Source of the DNA: Bradyrhizobium sp. 170
GTDB lineage: Bacteria; Pseudomonadota; Alphaproteobacteria; Rhizobiales; Xanthobacteraceae
Reading direction: 5' to 3'
Assembly (NCBI RefSeq): GCF_023101085.1
Contig: NZ_CP064703.1
Location: 1,364,001-1,428,000, forward strand
DNA length: 64,000 nt
The position numbers and the translations under genes are program-made. How positions within the stretch are numbered: the stretch's first letter is position 1; every line of letters begins with the position of its first letter. The notes beneath the pieces are model-generated. The model did not search any database and had not been told where the DNA came from. It saw nothing but the letters and a program-made list of their open reading frames with translations. This document shows positions 27,225-36,712 of the stretch, one piece after another.

Positions 27225-27238
27225 GTCAGCCTGCTTCC

Positions 27239-27252
27239 TTCATGTGCATGAA
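27239..27252. promoter_or_regulatory. Palindrome TTCATG-N2-CATGAA, candidate operator
   Basis: A perfect inverted repeat 15 bp upstream of the XRE-cupin start codon, in the divergent intergenic region with the ABC transporter genes. A related TTTCA-N6-TGAAA lies 50 bp away (27288-27303). Confidence 0.45.
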
Positions 27253-27287
27253 AATCGCTTGCAATGCCGCGGCAAGTGTGACCACAA

Positions 27288-27303
27288 TTTCATAATGGTG
27301 AAA
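27288..27303. promoter_or_regulatory. Palindrome TTTCA-N6-TGAAA, candidate operator
   Basis: The second inverted repeat in the 153-bp divergent region, 75 bp upstream of the ABC substrate-binding protein ATG. Shared TTCA/TGAA half-sites with 27239-27252 suggest one regulator, most simply the adjacent XRE-cupin protein. Confidence 0.45.
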
Positions 27304-27377
27304 ATAGGCCGGAACGGCGTTTCCCGCAACTCTTTGGTCTAACGCGGGCGGCGGTGTTCGATCCAGGAGGTGGTGCC

Positions 27378-28145
27378 ATGGCTCTCAAACGTCTCGTCCA
27401 GGCCGCGATGGCGGCCGTTGTTCTTACCGCCGCGATGCCGGCATCCGCGCAAAAGGTGCTGAAGGTGGGTTCGACGCCGACCGGCGTGCCCTTCACCTTC
27501 CTCGACACCAAGACCAACAGCATTCAGGGCATCATGGTCGATCTCATCACCGAGATCGGCAAGGATGCCGGCTTCCAGGTCCAGATCGAGCCGATGCAGT
27601 TCTCGACGCTGATCGCCTCGCTCACGTCGAACAAGATCGACATCATCTCGGCGGCGATGTTCGTTACGCCGGCGCGCAAGGAAGTGATTGATTTCTCCGA
27701 ACCGTTCTACAGCTACGGTGAAGGCTTGCTGGTGCCGAAGGGCGACAGCAAGACCTACACCAGGCAGGACGATCTGAAGGGCGAAGTGGTCGGCGCGCAG
27801 GTCGGGACGGCTTTCGTCGACGCGCTGAAGAAGTCGGGCCTGTTCAGCGAGGTGAAGGCCTACGACACGATCCCGGATATTCTGCGCGATGTGAACGCCG
27901 GACGATTGAAGGCCGGCTTCGCCGATTATCCGATCCTCGCCTACAATCTGAAGCAGGGCGGTTTTCCCGAGGCGCGCATCGTCGAGAGCTACAAGCCTGC
28001 CACCATCGGCTCGGTCGGCATCGGCGTGCGCAAGGGCGATACCGAACTGCTCGCCAAGATCAATGCATCGCTGGCGAAGCTGAAGGCGAACGGGACGGTG
28101 GAAAAAATTCTCGATAAATGGGGCCTGAAGGCGCAGGCTTCCTGA
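27378..28145 (+). CDS. Amino-acid ABC transporter substrate-binding protein
   Basis: A 255-residue periplasmic protein of the polar-amino-acid family. It has a signal peptide (residues 1-24, ending PASAQ) and two lobes beginning KVLKVGSTPTGVPFTFLDTK and LKGEVVGAQVGTAFVDALKK. The signature FVTPARKEVIDFSEPFYSYG matches family 3 extracellular solute-binding proteins. ATG 27378 has AGGAGGTGG upstream. Its stop overlaps the permease start (TGATG). It is the first gene of a transporter plus oxidase operon. Confidence 0.92.
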   Translation: MALKRLVQAAMAAVVLTAAMPASAQKVLKVGSTPTGVPFTFLDTKTNSIQGIMVDLITEIGKDAGFQVQIEPMQFSTLIASLTSNKIDIISAAMFVTPARKEVIDFSEPFYSYGEGLLVPKGDSKTYTRQDDLKGEVVGAQVGTAFVDALKKSGLFSEVKAYDTIPDILRDVNAGRLKAGFADYPILAYNLKQGGFPEARIVESYKPATIGSVGIGVRKGDTELLAKINASLAKLKANGTVEKILDKWGLKAQAS

Positions 28146-28798
28146 TGCAGGCCTTCTGGCGCGATACGACCGAGTTCCTGCCGATCCTGATGAGCGGCGT
28201 GGCGCTGACGATCATCGTCACGATCGGATCGCTGTTGCTGTCAACCGCGCTCGGCCTGATCTGGGCGTTGATGCGGGTATCCGGCATCGGCGTCCTCACG
28301 GGATTCAGCGCCGGACTGATCAATGTGATCCGCGGCATCCCGATCATCGTGCTGCTGTTCTATCTCTACTTCGTGATGCCCGAATTCGGCGTCACGCTGA
28401 GCGCGCTGCAGGCCGCGATCCTCGGCCTCGGCATCGCCTATTCGGCCTACCAGGCCGAGAATTTTCGCGCCGGCATCGAGGCCATCGATAAAGGGCAGAT
28501 CGAAGCGGCGCAGGCGATCGGCATGGGCTGGTGGCAGACCATGCGCCGCGTGGTGCTGCCACAGGCGGTGAAAATCGTGCTGCCGCCCTACGGCAACGTC
28601 ATGATCATGATGCTGAAGGACTCTTCGCAGGCCTCGACCATCACGGTCGCCGAACTCGCTCTGCAAGGCAAGCTGATCGCGTCCTCCACTTTCAAGAACA
28701 CCAGCGTGTTCACGCTTGTTGCGCTGATGTATCTCACCATGAGCATCCCGCTCATCCTGCTGGTCCGTCACTTCGAAAAACGCGCGGGACAGAAATGA
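28145..28798 (+). CDS. Amino-acid ABC transporter permease (HisM/GlnP type)
   Basis: A 217-residue inner-membrane protein with about five helices and the family ATPase-contact loop [20 protein letters not shown]. The amino-terminal [20 protein letters not shown] is the usual first helix. It overlaps the substrate-binding gene by one base and the ATPase gene by four (ATGA), so the three are translationally coupled. One permease gene implies a homodimer. Confidence 0.92.
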   Translation: MQAFWRDTTEFLPILMSGVALTIIVTIGSLLLSTALGLIWALMRVSGIGVLTGFSAGLINVIRGIPIIVLLFYLYFVMPEFGVTLSALQAAILGLGIAYSAYQAENFRAGIEAIDKGQIEAAQAIGMGWWQTMRRVVLPQAVKIVLPPYGNVMIMMLKDSSQASTITVAELALQGKLIASSTFKNTSVFTLVALMYLTMSIPLILLVRHFEKRAGQK

Positions 28799-29526
28799 TC
28801 GAGCTGTCCAACGTTCACAAGAGCTTTGGCAAAGTCGAGGTGCTGAAGGGCATCACGGCGTCGGTCGAGAAGGGCGAGGTGGTCTGCATCATCGGCCCCT
28901 CCGGTTCGGGAAAATCCACCATCCTGCGCTGCATTAACGGGCTCGAAAGCTATGACAGCGGCGACATCCTTGTCGAAGGCGCGAGAGTTGATCGCGATGC
29001 GCCGTCGATCGTTTCGGTCCGGACGCAAGTCTCGATGGTGTTCCAGCGCTTCAACTTGTTTCCTCATCGCACGGCGCTGGAGAACGTCATCGAGGGGCCG
29101 GTCTATGTGAAGAAGGAGCCGCGCGCCGAGGCGCTGGAGCGTGGCCGCGCGCTGCTGGCGCGGGTGGGACTGGCTGAGAAGGCCGATGTCCATGCGCCGC
29201 AACTGTCCGGCGGACAGCAGCAGCGCGTCGCGATAGCGCGGGCGCTTGCGATGCAGCCCAAGGCGATCCTGTTCGACGAGCCGACCTCGGCGCTCGATCC
29301 CGAACTGGTCGGCGATGTGCTGGGCGTGATGCGCAAGCTTGCCGACGACGGCATGACCATGGTCGTCGTCACCCATGAAATGGCATTTGCAAAGGACGTC
29401 GCCGATCGCGTGCTGTTCATCGACGGCGGCGTGATCGTCGAACAGGGAGCGGCGAAAACCGTTCTCAACCAGCCGCAGCATGCGCGCACACAAGACTTTT
29501 TGCGGCGCGTGCTGCATCCGCTCTAA
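28795..29526 (+). CDS. Amino-acid ABC transporter ATP-binding protein
   Basis: A 243-residue ATPase of the GlnQ/HisP class: Walker [10 protein letters not shown] near residue 39, Q-loop at [20 protein letters not shown], signature [16 protein letters not shown], Walker [12 protein letters not shown] and H-loop [17 protein letters not shown]. It energises uptake through the preceding permease. The stop is 15 bp before the FAD oxidase start, in the same operon. Confidence 0.94.
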   Translation: MIELSNVHKSFGKVEVLKGITASVEKGEVVCIIGPSGSGKSTILRCINGLESYDSGDILVEGARVDRDAPSIVSVRTQVSMVFQRFNLFPHRTALENVIEGPVYVKKEPRAEALERGRALLARVGLAEKADVHAPQLSGGQQQRVAIARALAMQPKAILFDEPTSALDPELVGDVLGVMRKLADDGMTMVVVTHEMAFAKDVADRVLFIDGGVIVEQGAAKTVLNQPQHARTQDFLRRVLHPL

Positions 29527-29541
29527 ACTTCGGTCATCGTC

Positions 29542-30834
29542 ATGAATTCGCCTGTCTCGCTGCCGTTGCCACCAAGCCTCTATGCCGATACGGCCGTGGC
29601 GCCGACACCGACGCCGCCGCTCGATGCTGACAAAAAAGCTTCGGTCGCGATCATCGGCGGCGGTTTTACCGGGCTATCCACGGCGCTGCATCTGGCTGAG
29701 CAGGGTGTCGACGTGACGGTGCTGGAGGCGCAACAGCCCGGCTGGGGTGCATCGGGCAACAATGGCGGCCAGGTCAATCCGGGGCTCAAGCACGACCCTG
29801 ACAAGATCGAGGCCGATTTCGGTACCGACCTCGGCGGCCGCATGATCGCGTTTTCCTACGGCACTACCAACTTCACGTTCGACCTGATCCGCCGTTACCA
29901 GATTCCCTGCGAGGCGCGGCAGAACGGCACACTGCGCGCCGCGTATAATGAGGCAAGCGCAGCCGCGATCAAGACGACCGCCGAGCAGTGCATTCGCCGC
30001 GGCATGCCGGTGACACTGCTGAACCGCGAACAGATGCGGGAGATGACCGGCGCCGACCGCTATCTCTGCGCCATGCTGGACAATCGCGGCGGCGACCTGC
30101 ATCCGCTGAGTTACGCGCGCGGTCTGGCGCGCGCGGCGATCGCGGCAGGCGCTGCCGTCCATGGCGAAACGCCGGCGCTCTCGCTGTCGCGTGAAGGTGC
30201 CGGCTGGCGGATCGAGACGCCGCGTGGAATCGTGCGCGCCGAAAAGGTGCTGCTGGCGACCAATGGCTTCACCGATGATCTGTGGCCGGGCCTGCGCCGG
30301 ACCATCGTTCCGGTGTTCTCCTCGATCGCCGCCACCGCACCTTTGCCCGAGGAGGTGGCGCGCGCGATCATGCCGACGCGTTCTGTTCTGTACGAGAGCG
30401 GCCACATCACCGTCTATTACCGCATCGATGCGCACAATCGCTTGTTGATCGGCGGCCGCGGGCCGATGCGCTGGATCAGCAAGCCAGCCGACGTCGCCTA
30501 TCTCATCCGCTATGCGGAGCGGCTGTGGCCGGGCGTGAAGGGCGCCACCTGGACGCACGGCTGGAACAGCCGGCTCGCGATCACGCCCGATCATTATCCG
30601 CATGTGCACGAGCCCGCGGAGAACCTCCTGATCTCGCTCGGCTGCAACGGTCGCGGCGTCGCGCTGTCGACCGCGATGGGCGCGCAGCTCGCGCGTCGCC
30701 TTGCTGGAGGGAAGAATGCCGAGATCGACATGCCCATCAGCGGTATCAAGCCGATGGCGCTGCACGCGTTCTGGCCGCTCGGCGTCACCGCCGCTGTTGT
30801 CACGGGGCGGGTGCGGGACCGGCTCGGGATCTAG
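29542..30834 (+). CDS. FAD-dependent oxidoreductase, PuuB-like (gamma-glutamylputrescine or amine oxidase)
   Basis: A 430-residue DAO-family flavoprotein. The FAD fold is SVAIIGGGFTGLSTALHLAE near residue 34, followed by QQPGWGASGNNGGQVNPGLK, the typical covalent/DAO-family loop, and a C-terminal LISLGCNGRGVALSTAMGAQ. Such enzymes oxidise gamma-glutamylputrescine or secondary amines, releasing H2O2 or reducing a cofactor. It lies 15 bp behind an ABC transporter, suggesting that the imported compound is its substrate. A ligand cannot be named from the sequence. Confidence 0.85.
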   Translation: MNSPVSLPLPPSLYADTAVAPTPTPPLDADKKASVAIIGGGFTGLSTALHLAEQGVDVTVLEAQQPGWGASGNNGGQVNPGLKHDPDKIEADFGTDLGGRMIAFSYGTTNFTFDLIRRYQIPCEARQNGTLRAAYNEASAAAIKTTAEQCIRRGMPVTLLNREQMREMTGADRYLCAMLDNRGGDLHPLSYARGLARAAIAAGAAVHGETPALSLSREGAGWRIETPRGIVRAEKVLLATNGFTDDLWPGLRRTIVPVFSSIAATAPLPEEVARAIMPTRSVLYESGHITVYYRIDAHNRLLIGGRGPMRWISKPADVAYLIRYAERLWPGVKGATWTHGWNSRLAITPDHYPHVHEPAENLLISLGCNGRGVALSTAMGAQLARRLAGGKNAEIDMPISGIKPMALHAFWPLGVTAAVVTGRVRDRLGI

Positions 30835-30936
30835 CGCTTCGTCGCCCGAAATTGCGACATCAGAGTCGGCTGGGGTGGGGAACATCCATCACCGGTGCAC
30901 GTTCGCTTGCGTAACGCCGATGTGGAGGAGGTCAAC

Positions 30937-32229
30937 ATGCGCAAGCAGCTATTGTTGTCGACAGGAATTATCTGCCTGATGCTGGCCCCGGCTGTTTCCT
31001 ACGGCCAGGCGCCGGGAGCAAGAGGCGAAGAGCAGAAGCAGATGCGCCCAAGCGATACCGGCAAAGGTGGTGCTGCATCGCAGGAACGCGGTGCAGAGCG
31101 GGCGCAGGAGCGCGGGCGGGGCGCGGAACAAGGGACGCAAGGGGCGGCTGGTCGCGAAGAAAGGGGAGCCGGTTCCCGACAGACCGAGTAAAGGGGCAAG
31201 GCCGCGCCATCAAGCGAGCGTCCGGCAACCGCAAGCGATGACAAGCGCGGACGCGGCGAGGATGCAAAATCCCGTGAGCGCGCGCAGGATTCCCGCCAGG
31301 GCGGCCGCGACGCACAAACAGCCCGTGAAGGCAAGGACGCCAAGGACAGCAAAGGCAGCGCCGAGATGGATCGCGATAAAGCGCGCGGCAAGTCCACGGC
31401 GGAGCAGGAAAAGTCGAAGGATGGAACCACGGCCACTCAGAAGGAGCGCGAGGGAACGACTACGACACAGAAGGAATCCGGCCGTGATCAGCGCGACGGC
31501 TCGAAGGGTGCTGCGGAGCAGGATAAGGATGCGGGCCGGCCATCTACCGCGACGGACACAACGCGGACGCAGCCTCCCACCAGTGCGCAGGGCGCTCCCG
31601 CTAGCCAAACCACCCAGAGCCAGACCGGCCAGACGCAGGCCGGTCAGCAGTCGAATATCTCGACTGAAAAGCAGGTACGGATTTCCCAGACACTGACCCG
31701 CGAGCGTCTGGCGCCGCCGCAGCGCAACCTCAACATCGCGATCCGGATCGGCGAACCTGTGCCGCGCCATGTGCGGTTCCATCGGCTGCCTCGGGAGATC
31801 GTCTCGATCGAACCGGAGTACCGTGATTACGAGTACTTCACGACCGATGACGACATCGTCATCGTCGAGCCGCGCACCAAGCGGATCGTCAGCCAGGTCC
31901 CGCGTGACGCCTCCCGTATTCGCGCCGCCGGCGGCGCAAGCGACACTGGGAGCACGAGCGGTACAGCCGGATACACCAGCTCGATGGCCGCCGCCGGTGG
32001 TGCTTCGCCGTGCCGCATCATGCGGCGCGACACCGCCGGCAATGTCACCGAACTCACGCCGCAGACCGTCGGTTCGGCGGCACAGCAGGAAGCCATCAGC
32101 GTCACGGTCCGCGTCCCCGGTGGAGCCTCGACCGCGCCGATTGCGCTGGGTGCTGGGGACGGACAGATCGTGGTGTCAGGTCAGAGCGGCGCCGATTGCA
32201 TGGTGACGATCGAGCCGCAGCCTCGGTAG
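30937..32229 (+). pseudogene. DUF1236-like secreted protein interrupted by one TAA
   Basis: From ATG 30937 (GGAGGAGG upstream), a signal peptide (MRKQLLLSTGIICLMLAPAV) and a Gln/Arg/Gly/Glu-rich low-complexity linker run to TAA at 31189-31191. The same frame continues without further stops for 345 codons, through more linker (GRGEDAKSRERAQDSRQGGR) and a folded C-terminal part, QVRISQTLTRERLAPPQRNL, VPRHVRFHRLPREIVSIEPE and YEYFTTDDDIVIVEPRTKRI. That C-terminus matches the DUF1236 pattern of periplasmic Bradyrhizobium proteins. Function unknown. A nonsense mutation or base-call error explains the break; the C-terminal fragment has no credible start of its own. Confidence 0.75.
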
Positions 32230-32263
32230 GCAAGCGGACGCGCTGACCATCGCTGAGCAAGAG

Positions 32264-32295
32264 AAGTGCGGCATCAGTGCCGCACTTTCTTTGTT
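32264..32295 (+). terminator. Rho-independent terminator
   Basis: The perfect 10-bp stem AAGTGCGGCA-TCAG-TGCCGCACTT is followed by TCTTTGTT, 35 bp after the DUF1236-like gene. The minus-strand ggt gene ends at 32319, so it may terminate transcription from both sides. Confidence 0.8.
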
Positions 32296-32318
32296 CGCGC
32301 GACGTGGTGCTGCTCGCT

Positions 32319-33974
32319 TCAGCTTTCCGCCACCGCCTCGCTCCACGGCTGGAACACCTCGGTCGCGCCGCTGTTGGTGTCGCCGTCGCGCAGCACGATG
32401 CTGGGGCAGGCGAATTTCATCGGCAGGGTCTGGATGCGGGCTTCCTCGTAGTCGAAGCGCGCGCCAAGTGCCTCGCGCGCGGCCTGCGGCAGGCGAACAT
32501 CGCCGATCACCACGGCGCCCTCGCTGGCGTCGATGCGCGGCTGGTGAATCGCCGCATCGAGATCCATGCTGTAATCCATCACAAAGGACAGAAGCTGGCT
32601 CACCGCCGGCAGGATGCGCCGCCCGCCGGAAGCGCCGATGGCAGCGCGGCGGCCATCACCCGCCTGCGCCAGCACCGGCGTGTAATTGGTCAGGCAGCGC
32701 TTGCCCGGCGCCAGCGAATTCGGCGTGCCCGGCGTCGGATCGAACCACATGATGCCGTTGTTCATGGTGATGCCGGTCTGGCCAGATACGAATTTGGAGC
32801 CGAAGGTCGACAGCAGCGTCTGCGTCACCGCGGCCATGTTGCCGTCGCGATCGACCGCCGAGAAATGCGTGGTGCAGGCCGGCGCTAGCGCTTCCGCGCC
32901 GAGCGAACGCCTGCCGTCTTCATCGCCCATGTCCTTCAGCCGCTCGCGATAGGCCGCCTGCAGCGCCGAGGCATAGGCGACGTAGGCTGCTGCATCCGGT
33001 CCGCCGCGCGCGGGCTTGAGATCGTGCTGCAGCAGGCCGAGCGTGCGCGACAGCGTCGGTCCGGCGGTGAGTTCTGATGTCGCGAACACCTTGCCGCCGC
33101 GATAGGGAATGGCCAGCGGCTCGCGCAGATGGGCGCGGAACGGCTTGAGGTCTTCGACCGACAGCGCGCCGTCGGCGGCCTGGATGTCGGCAGCGAGGCT
33201 GTTCGCCAGGTCGCCCTCGTAGAAATCACGCGGGCCGGCGCTGGCGAGCTGCGCCATCGTGGCCTGGAGCCGGTCCTGCGGCATGCGGACTTCCGACTTG
33301 ATGCCCCATAGCGGATTCGGCGGCAGCCCGTCCAGCAGATAGGCGGCGGCGCTCGCGGGGTAACGCCGCAAATCCGCAGCCACACTCGAAATCATCAGCG
33401 TGGTCCACCAGTCGACCAAGAGGCCTTCGCCGGCGAGCTTGACGCTCGGCGCCAGCAATTCCTTCCACGGCAGTTTTGCGTGGCGGCGATGCGCTTCCTC
33501 CATGCCGGCCACCACGCCGGGCACGGCGATCGAGCCGGGGCCATGAAGGTTGCGGTCGTCCTTCACGCGCGGCCAGGGGAAAATATCGGACGCCGCGCCA
33601 CCGCCGGTCAGCGGATAATCCGCAGGGTTGAGGCTCGCCGGCGCGCGCATGCCGTAGTCGATCACCTCATAGCGGTCTTCGCGCGCCCGGTAGAGCACCA
33701 TCGCGCCGCCGCCGCCGAGCCCGCTCATCCAGGGCTCCAGCACGCCCAGCGCAAAGGTGGTCGCAATCACGGCGTCGACGCAGTCGCCGCCCGCGGCCAG
33801 CACCTCGGCGCCGACGTGCGCAGCCTTGCTGGATTGCGCCGCGACGATGCCGCCTTTGGAGGTGACCGCAGGTTTGCGGATCGCTTGCGTATTGGAGAAC
33901 TGGTCGCGCATCGGATGGCCTTCGATATCGGGTGAAAGTTTGCGGGTGGCGGGCGTGGTCGGGGTGAGCTTCAT
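32319..33974 (-). CDS. ggt: Gamma-glutamyltransferase family protein
   Basis: A 551-residue Ntn-hydrolase precursor that transfers or hydrolyses gamma-glutamyl groups of glutathione and related amides. The autoprocessing and catalytic Thr368 lies in ACTTHFSAVDRDGNMAAVTQ, splitting the chain into large and small subunits. The substrate-binding strand MNNGIMWFDPTPGTPNS and the glycine-rich GASGGRRILPAVSQ are also present. No clear signal peptide is seen at ATG 33974, so it may be cytoplasmic. It is divergent from a ChaC-type gene, consistent with joint glutathione breakdown. Confidence 0.88.
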   Translation of the reverse strand: MKLTPTTPATRKLSPDIEGHPMRDQFSNTQAIRKPAVTSKGGIVAAQSSKAAHVGAEVLAAGGDCVDAVIATTFALGVLEPWMSGLGGGGAMVLYRAREDRYEVIDYGMRAPASLNPADYPLTGGGAASDIFPWPRVKDDRNLHGPGSIAVPGVVAGMEEAHRRHAKLPWKELLAPSVKLAGEGLLVDWWTTLMISSVAADLRRYPASAAAYLLDGLPPNPLWGIKSEVRMPQDRLQATMAQLASAGPRDFYEGDLANSLAADIQAADGALSVEDLKPFRAHLREPLAIPYRGGKVFATSELTAGPTLSRTLGLLQHDLKPARGGPDAAAYVAYASALQAAYRERLKDMGDEDGRRSLGAEALAPACTTHFSAVDRDGNMAAVTQTLLSTFGSKFVSGQTGITMNNGIMWFDPTPGTPNSLAPGKRCLTNYTPVLAQAGDGRRAAIGASGGRRILPAVSQLLSFVMDYSMDLDAAIHQPRIDASEGAVVIGDVRLPQAAREALGARFDYEEARIQTLPMKFACPSIVLRDGDTNSGATEVFQPWSEAVAES

Positions 33975-34113
33975 TACACCCTAAAAATCCTGGGCGAGCC
34001 ATGACAGAATAACATGCAAGGGGACCACATTCGTTCGTCTTCAAGGTTGGCGCTGGCGGGGCGACAATGGCACATTGCGAAGAATTGCCGCATCACCAGA
34101 GGAGCATGCCGGC

Positions 34114-34845
34114 TTGACCGCGGACGCATTCATTCATTTGCCCGAACTTCGGACCCGGGTGACGCATCCGGAAAAATCGCGGCTGCGCCTGACGCCCAAG
34201 ATGTTTGCGATGTGGGAGCAGCGTGTGCGGGAAGCGGGATGGCCAGCGGACTGGCGGCTGTCAGACGAGGTGATCGAAGCGTCACGGCTTGCGGTGCTCG
34301 GCGATCACAAGGCCGGCTCTGACCTCTGGATCTATTGCTACGGCTCGCTGATGTGGGACCCCGGATTCCATTTCGCCGAAGTCCGGCTTGCCGACGTCGA
34401 AAACTATCAGCGCCGCTTCACGCTGAAGATCAACCTTGGCCGGGGCTCGCATGACCATCCGGCGCTGATGCTTTCGCTGGAGCCGCAGGAAGGATGTTGC
34501 CGCGGGCTGGCGTTCCGCATCGCGGCCTCCTCCGTCCATACAGAGACCGCGATCCTGTGGCGCCGCGAGATGCTGCGCGGCGGCTATGCGCCGGCGCTGG
34601 TGCCGATGCAGACGCCGCAGGGTCCGATCGAGGCGCTTGCGTTCGTCTCGAACCCTTTGCACCCGAGCTATGTCGGCGAGCTGCCGCTCGGCGAGACCAC
34701 GCGCCTGATCGCGAGCGGGAAGGGCATCCTCGGCACCAACAGGGAATATCTCGTGCAACTGGCGACGCAGCTGGAAGCGCTGGGGATCGAGGATCCGTAT
34801 GTCGCGCAACTCCACGCCGAGATCGGCGCCACGCCGGGAATGTGA
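34114..34845 (+). CDS. ChaC-like gamma-glutamylcyclotransferase
   Basis: A 243-residue protein of the ChaC family, which cleaves glutathione (or gamma-glutamyl peptides) to 5-oxoproline and Cys-Gly. The signature LWIYCYGSLMWDPGF (YGSL at 76-79) is intact, and EPQEGCCRGLAFRIAA with the later ILWRREMLRGGYAPALVPM cover the active site. I favour TTG 34114 (AGGAG upstream) over another TTG 39 bases earlier; both are non-ATG starts. It is divergent from ggt, with about 140 bp between. Confidence 0.82.
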   Translation: MTADAFIHLPELRTRVTHPEKSRLRLTPKMFAMWEQRVREAGWPADWRLSDEVIEASRLAVLGDHKAGSDLWIYCYGSLMWDPGFHFAEVRLADVENYQRRFTLKINLGRGSHDHPALMLSLEPQEGCCRGLAFRIAASSVHTETAILWRREMLRGGYAPALVPMQTPQGPIEALAFVSNPLHPSYVGELPLGETTRLIASGKGILGTNREYLVQLATQLEALGIEDPYVAQLHAEIGATPGM

Positions 34846-35013
34846 CACACCCGTCGAGAGGCGACACCGTGCTCCGCTTTCAAACAATGTTTGAGCGGGC
34901 CGTTTTTGCAATGCAACCCGGCATCCTGACCCAAGTGCACGACGCGAATTATTGAGTATAGTCCAACGCGACTGCGCCAAATCGTCCAAGAAACAACAAC
35001 GGGGAAGCCGCGC

Positions 35014-36678
35014 ATGACCGGGGACATCAAGTCGTATTACGAGGTCGTCGTCGTTGGCGCGGGGGTGTCGGGCATTTACCAGATCAAGCGGTTGGCCGAT
35101 CTCGGAGTGGACGCCCTCGTGCTGGATGCCGCTCCCGATCTCGGCGGCACCTGGTACTGGAACCGTTACCCGGGCGCGCGTTTCGATTCCGAGAGCTACA
35201 CCTACGGCTATTCCTTTTCGAAAGAGCTGCTCAACGAGTGGCACTGGAAGGAGCGATTTTCGGCGCAGCCGGAGAACCTGCGCTACCTCAACTACGTCGC
35301 CGACAAGTTCGATCTCCGCAAATATATGCGGTTCAATCTTAAGGTAGAGTCGGCGGCCTTCGACGAGGCAAATCATCTGTGGCGGCTCCGGCTCAACGAC
35401 GGCTTTGAGCTGACCTGCCGGTTCGTGATTCTAACGATCGGGTTGCTGTCGACGCCGACGCTGCCGCGGCTGCAAGGCATGGAGACGTTCAAGGGGCGTT
35501 CGTTCCACACGTTTCATTGGCCGCACGAACCGGTCGAGCTGGCCGGCAAGAAGGTCGGCATCATCGGCACCGGCGCGACCGCTATCCAGGTGATCGGCGA
35601 AATCGCAGACATGGTCGACGAACTCACGGTGTTTCAGCGTCGTCCGAACTGGAGCGCGCCGCTCAACAACAGCCCGATCTCGGACGAGGAGATGGCCGAC
35701 ATCCGTTCGCGCTACGACGAAATCTTTGCCGCCTGCAAGCGCACGCCCGGCGGCTTCGAGCACGAGCCGGACCGGCGCGGCTTCTATGAGGCCACGCGCG
35801 AGGAGCGGCTGGCGCTGTGGGACAAGCTCTATGACGAGCCCGGCTTCGGCATCTGGCTGAGCAACTTTCGCGAGATTTTTACCGATGAGGCGGCCAACGC
35901 CGAATTTTCCGCCTACATCGCCGACCGCATCCGTCGGCGCGTGAAGGACCCGGTGACGGCGGAAAAGCTGATTCCGAAAGATCATGGCTTTGGCGTGCAG
36001 CGGGTGCCGCTGGAGACCAATTACTTCGAGGCCTATAACCGCGACAACGTGCACCTCGTCGACATCAGCGAGACCCCGATCGAGCGGGTGACCGAGGCCG
36101 GCCTGCGCACCAGCGCGCGCGATTACGAACTCGATATCCTCGTCTATTCCACCGGCTTCGACGCCATCACCGGCTCATTCGATGCGATCGACATCACCGG
36201 CACGGGCGGGGTGAAACTGGCCGACCAATGGCGCGACGGACCCTCGACCTTTCTCGGCATGATGGCCCATGGTTTTCCGAACCTGCTGATGCCGACCGGG
36301 CCGCAAAGCGGTTCGGCCTCCACCAACTTTCCGCGCGGCATCGAGAACGGCGTCGGCTGGTGCATGGGCCTGCTCGAGCACATATCGAGCCGCGGCTACA
36401 CGCGGGCGGAGCCAACGGCCGAAGCGCAGGCGCGCTGGACCGCGCATGTGACGAAGATGTACGCCATCATGCTGATGCGCAAAGCCAAGTCATGGTTCAC
36501 CGGCTACAATTCCAACATCCCCGGCCACGAGCACGGCAAGACGCGCTACCTCGTCTATAATGGCGGCACGCCGAAATATGTCGCCGCCATCACCGACGTT
36601 GCGCAGAAGGGCTATGAGGGCATCGTGTTCGATGCGGACGCGCGGGTCTCAGTGAGGTCTGCGACCGCTGCAGAGTAG
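35014..36678 (+). CDS. Baeyer-Villiger-type flavin monooxygenase
   Basis: A 554-residue NADPH/FAD monooxygenase of class B. The first Rossmann motif is EVVVVGAGVSGIYQIKRL, followed by [20 protein letters not shown]. The Baeyer-Villiger fingerprint is intact as FKGRSFHTFHWP, and the NADPH motif is KVGIIGTGATAIQ. It would insert oxygen next to a carbonyl to form an ester or lactone. A paralogue fused to a hydrolase is at 39200-41878, and a PhyH dioxygenase gene ends 35 bp away, convergent. Confidence 0.9.
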   Translation: MTGDIKSYYEVVVVGAGVSGIYQIKRLADLGVDALVLDAAPDLGGTWYWNRYPGARFDSESYTYGYSFSKELLNEWHWKERFSAQPENLRYLNYVADKFDLRKYMRFNLKVESAAFDEANHLWRLRLNDGFELTCRFVILTIGLLSTPTLPRLQGMETFKGRSFHTFHWPHEPVELAGKKVGIIGTGATAIQVIGEIADMVDELTVFQRRPNWSAPLNNSPISDEEMADIRSRYDEIFAACKRTPGGFEHEPDRRGFYEATREERLALWDKLYDEPGFGIWLSNFREIFTDEAANAEFSAYIADRIRRRVKDPVTAEKLIPKDHGFGVQRVPLETNYFEAYNRDNVHLVDISETPIERVTEAGLRTSARDYELDILVYSTGFDAITGSFDAIDITGTGGVKLADQWRDGPSTFLGMMAHGFPNLLMPTGPQSGSASTNFPRGIENGVGWCMGLLEHISSRGYTRAEPTAEAQARWTAHVTKMYAIMLMRKAKSWFTGYNSNIPGHEHGKTRYLVYNGGTPKYVAAITDVAQKGYEGIVFDADARVSVRSATAAE

Positions 36679-36712
36679 GGCGTGCGGTGAGGCCGCGGCG
36701 CCCTTGCACCAG

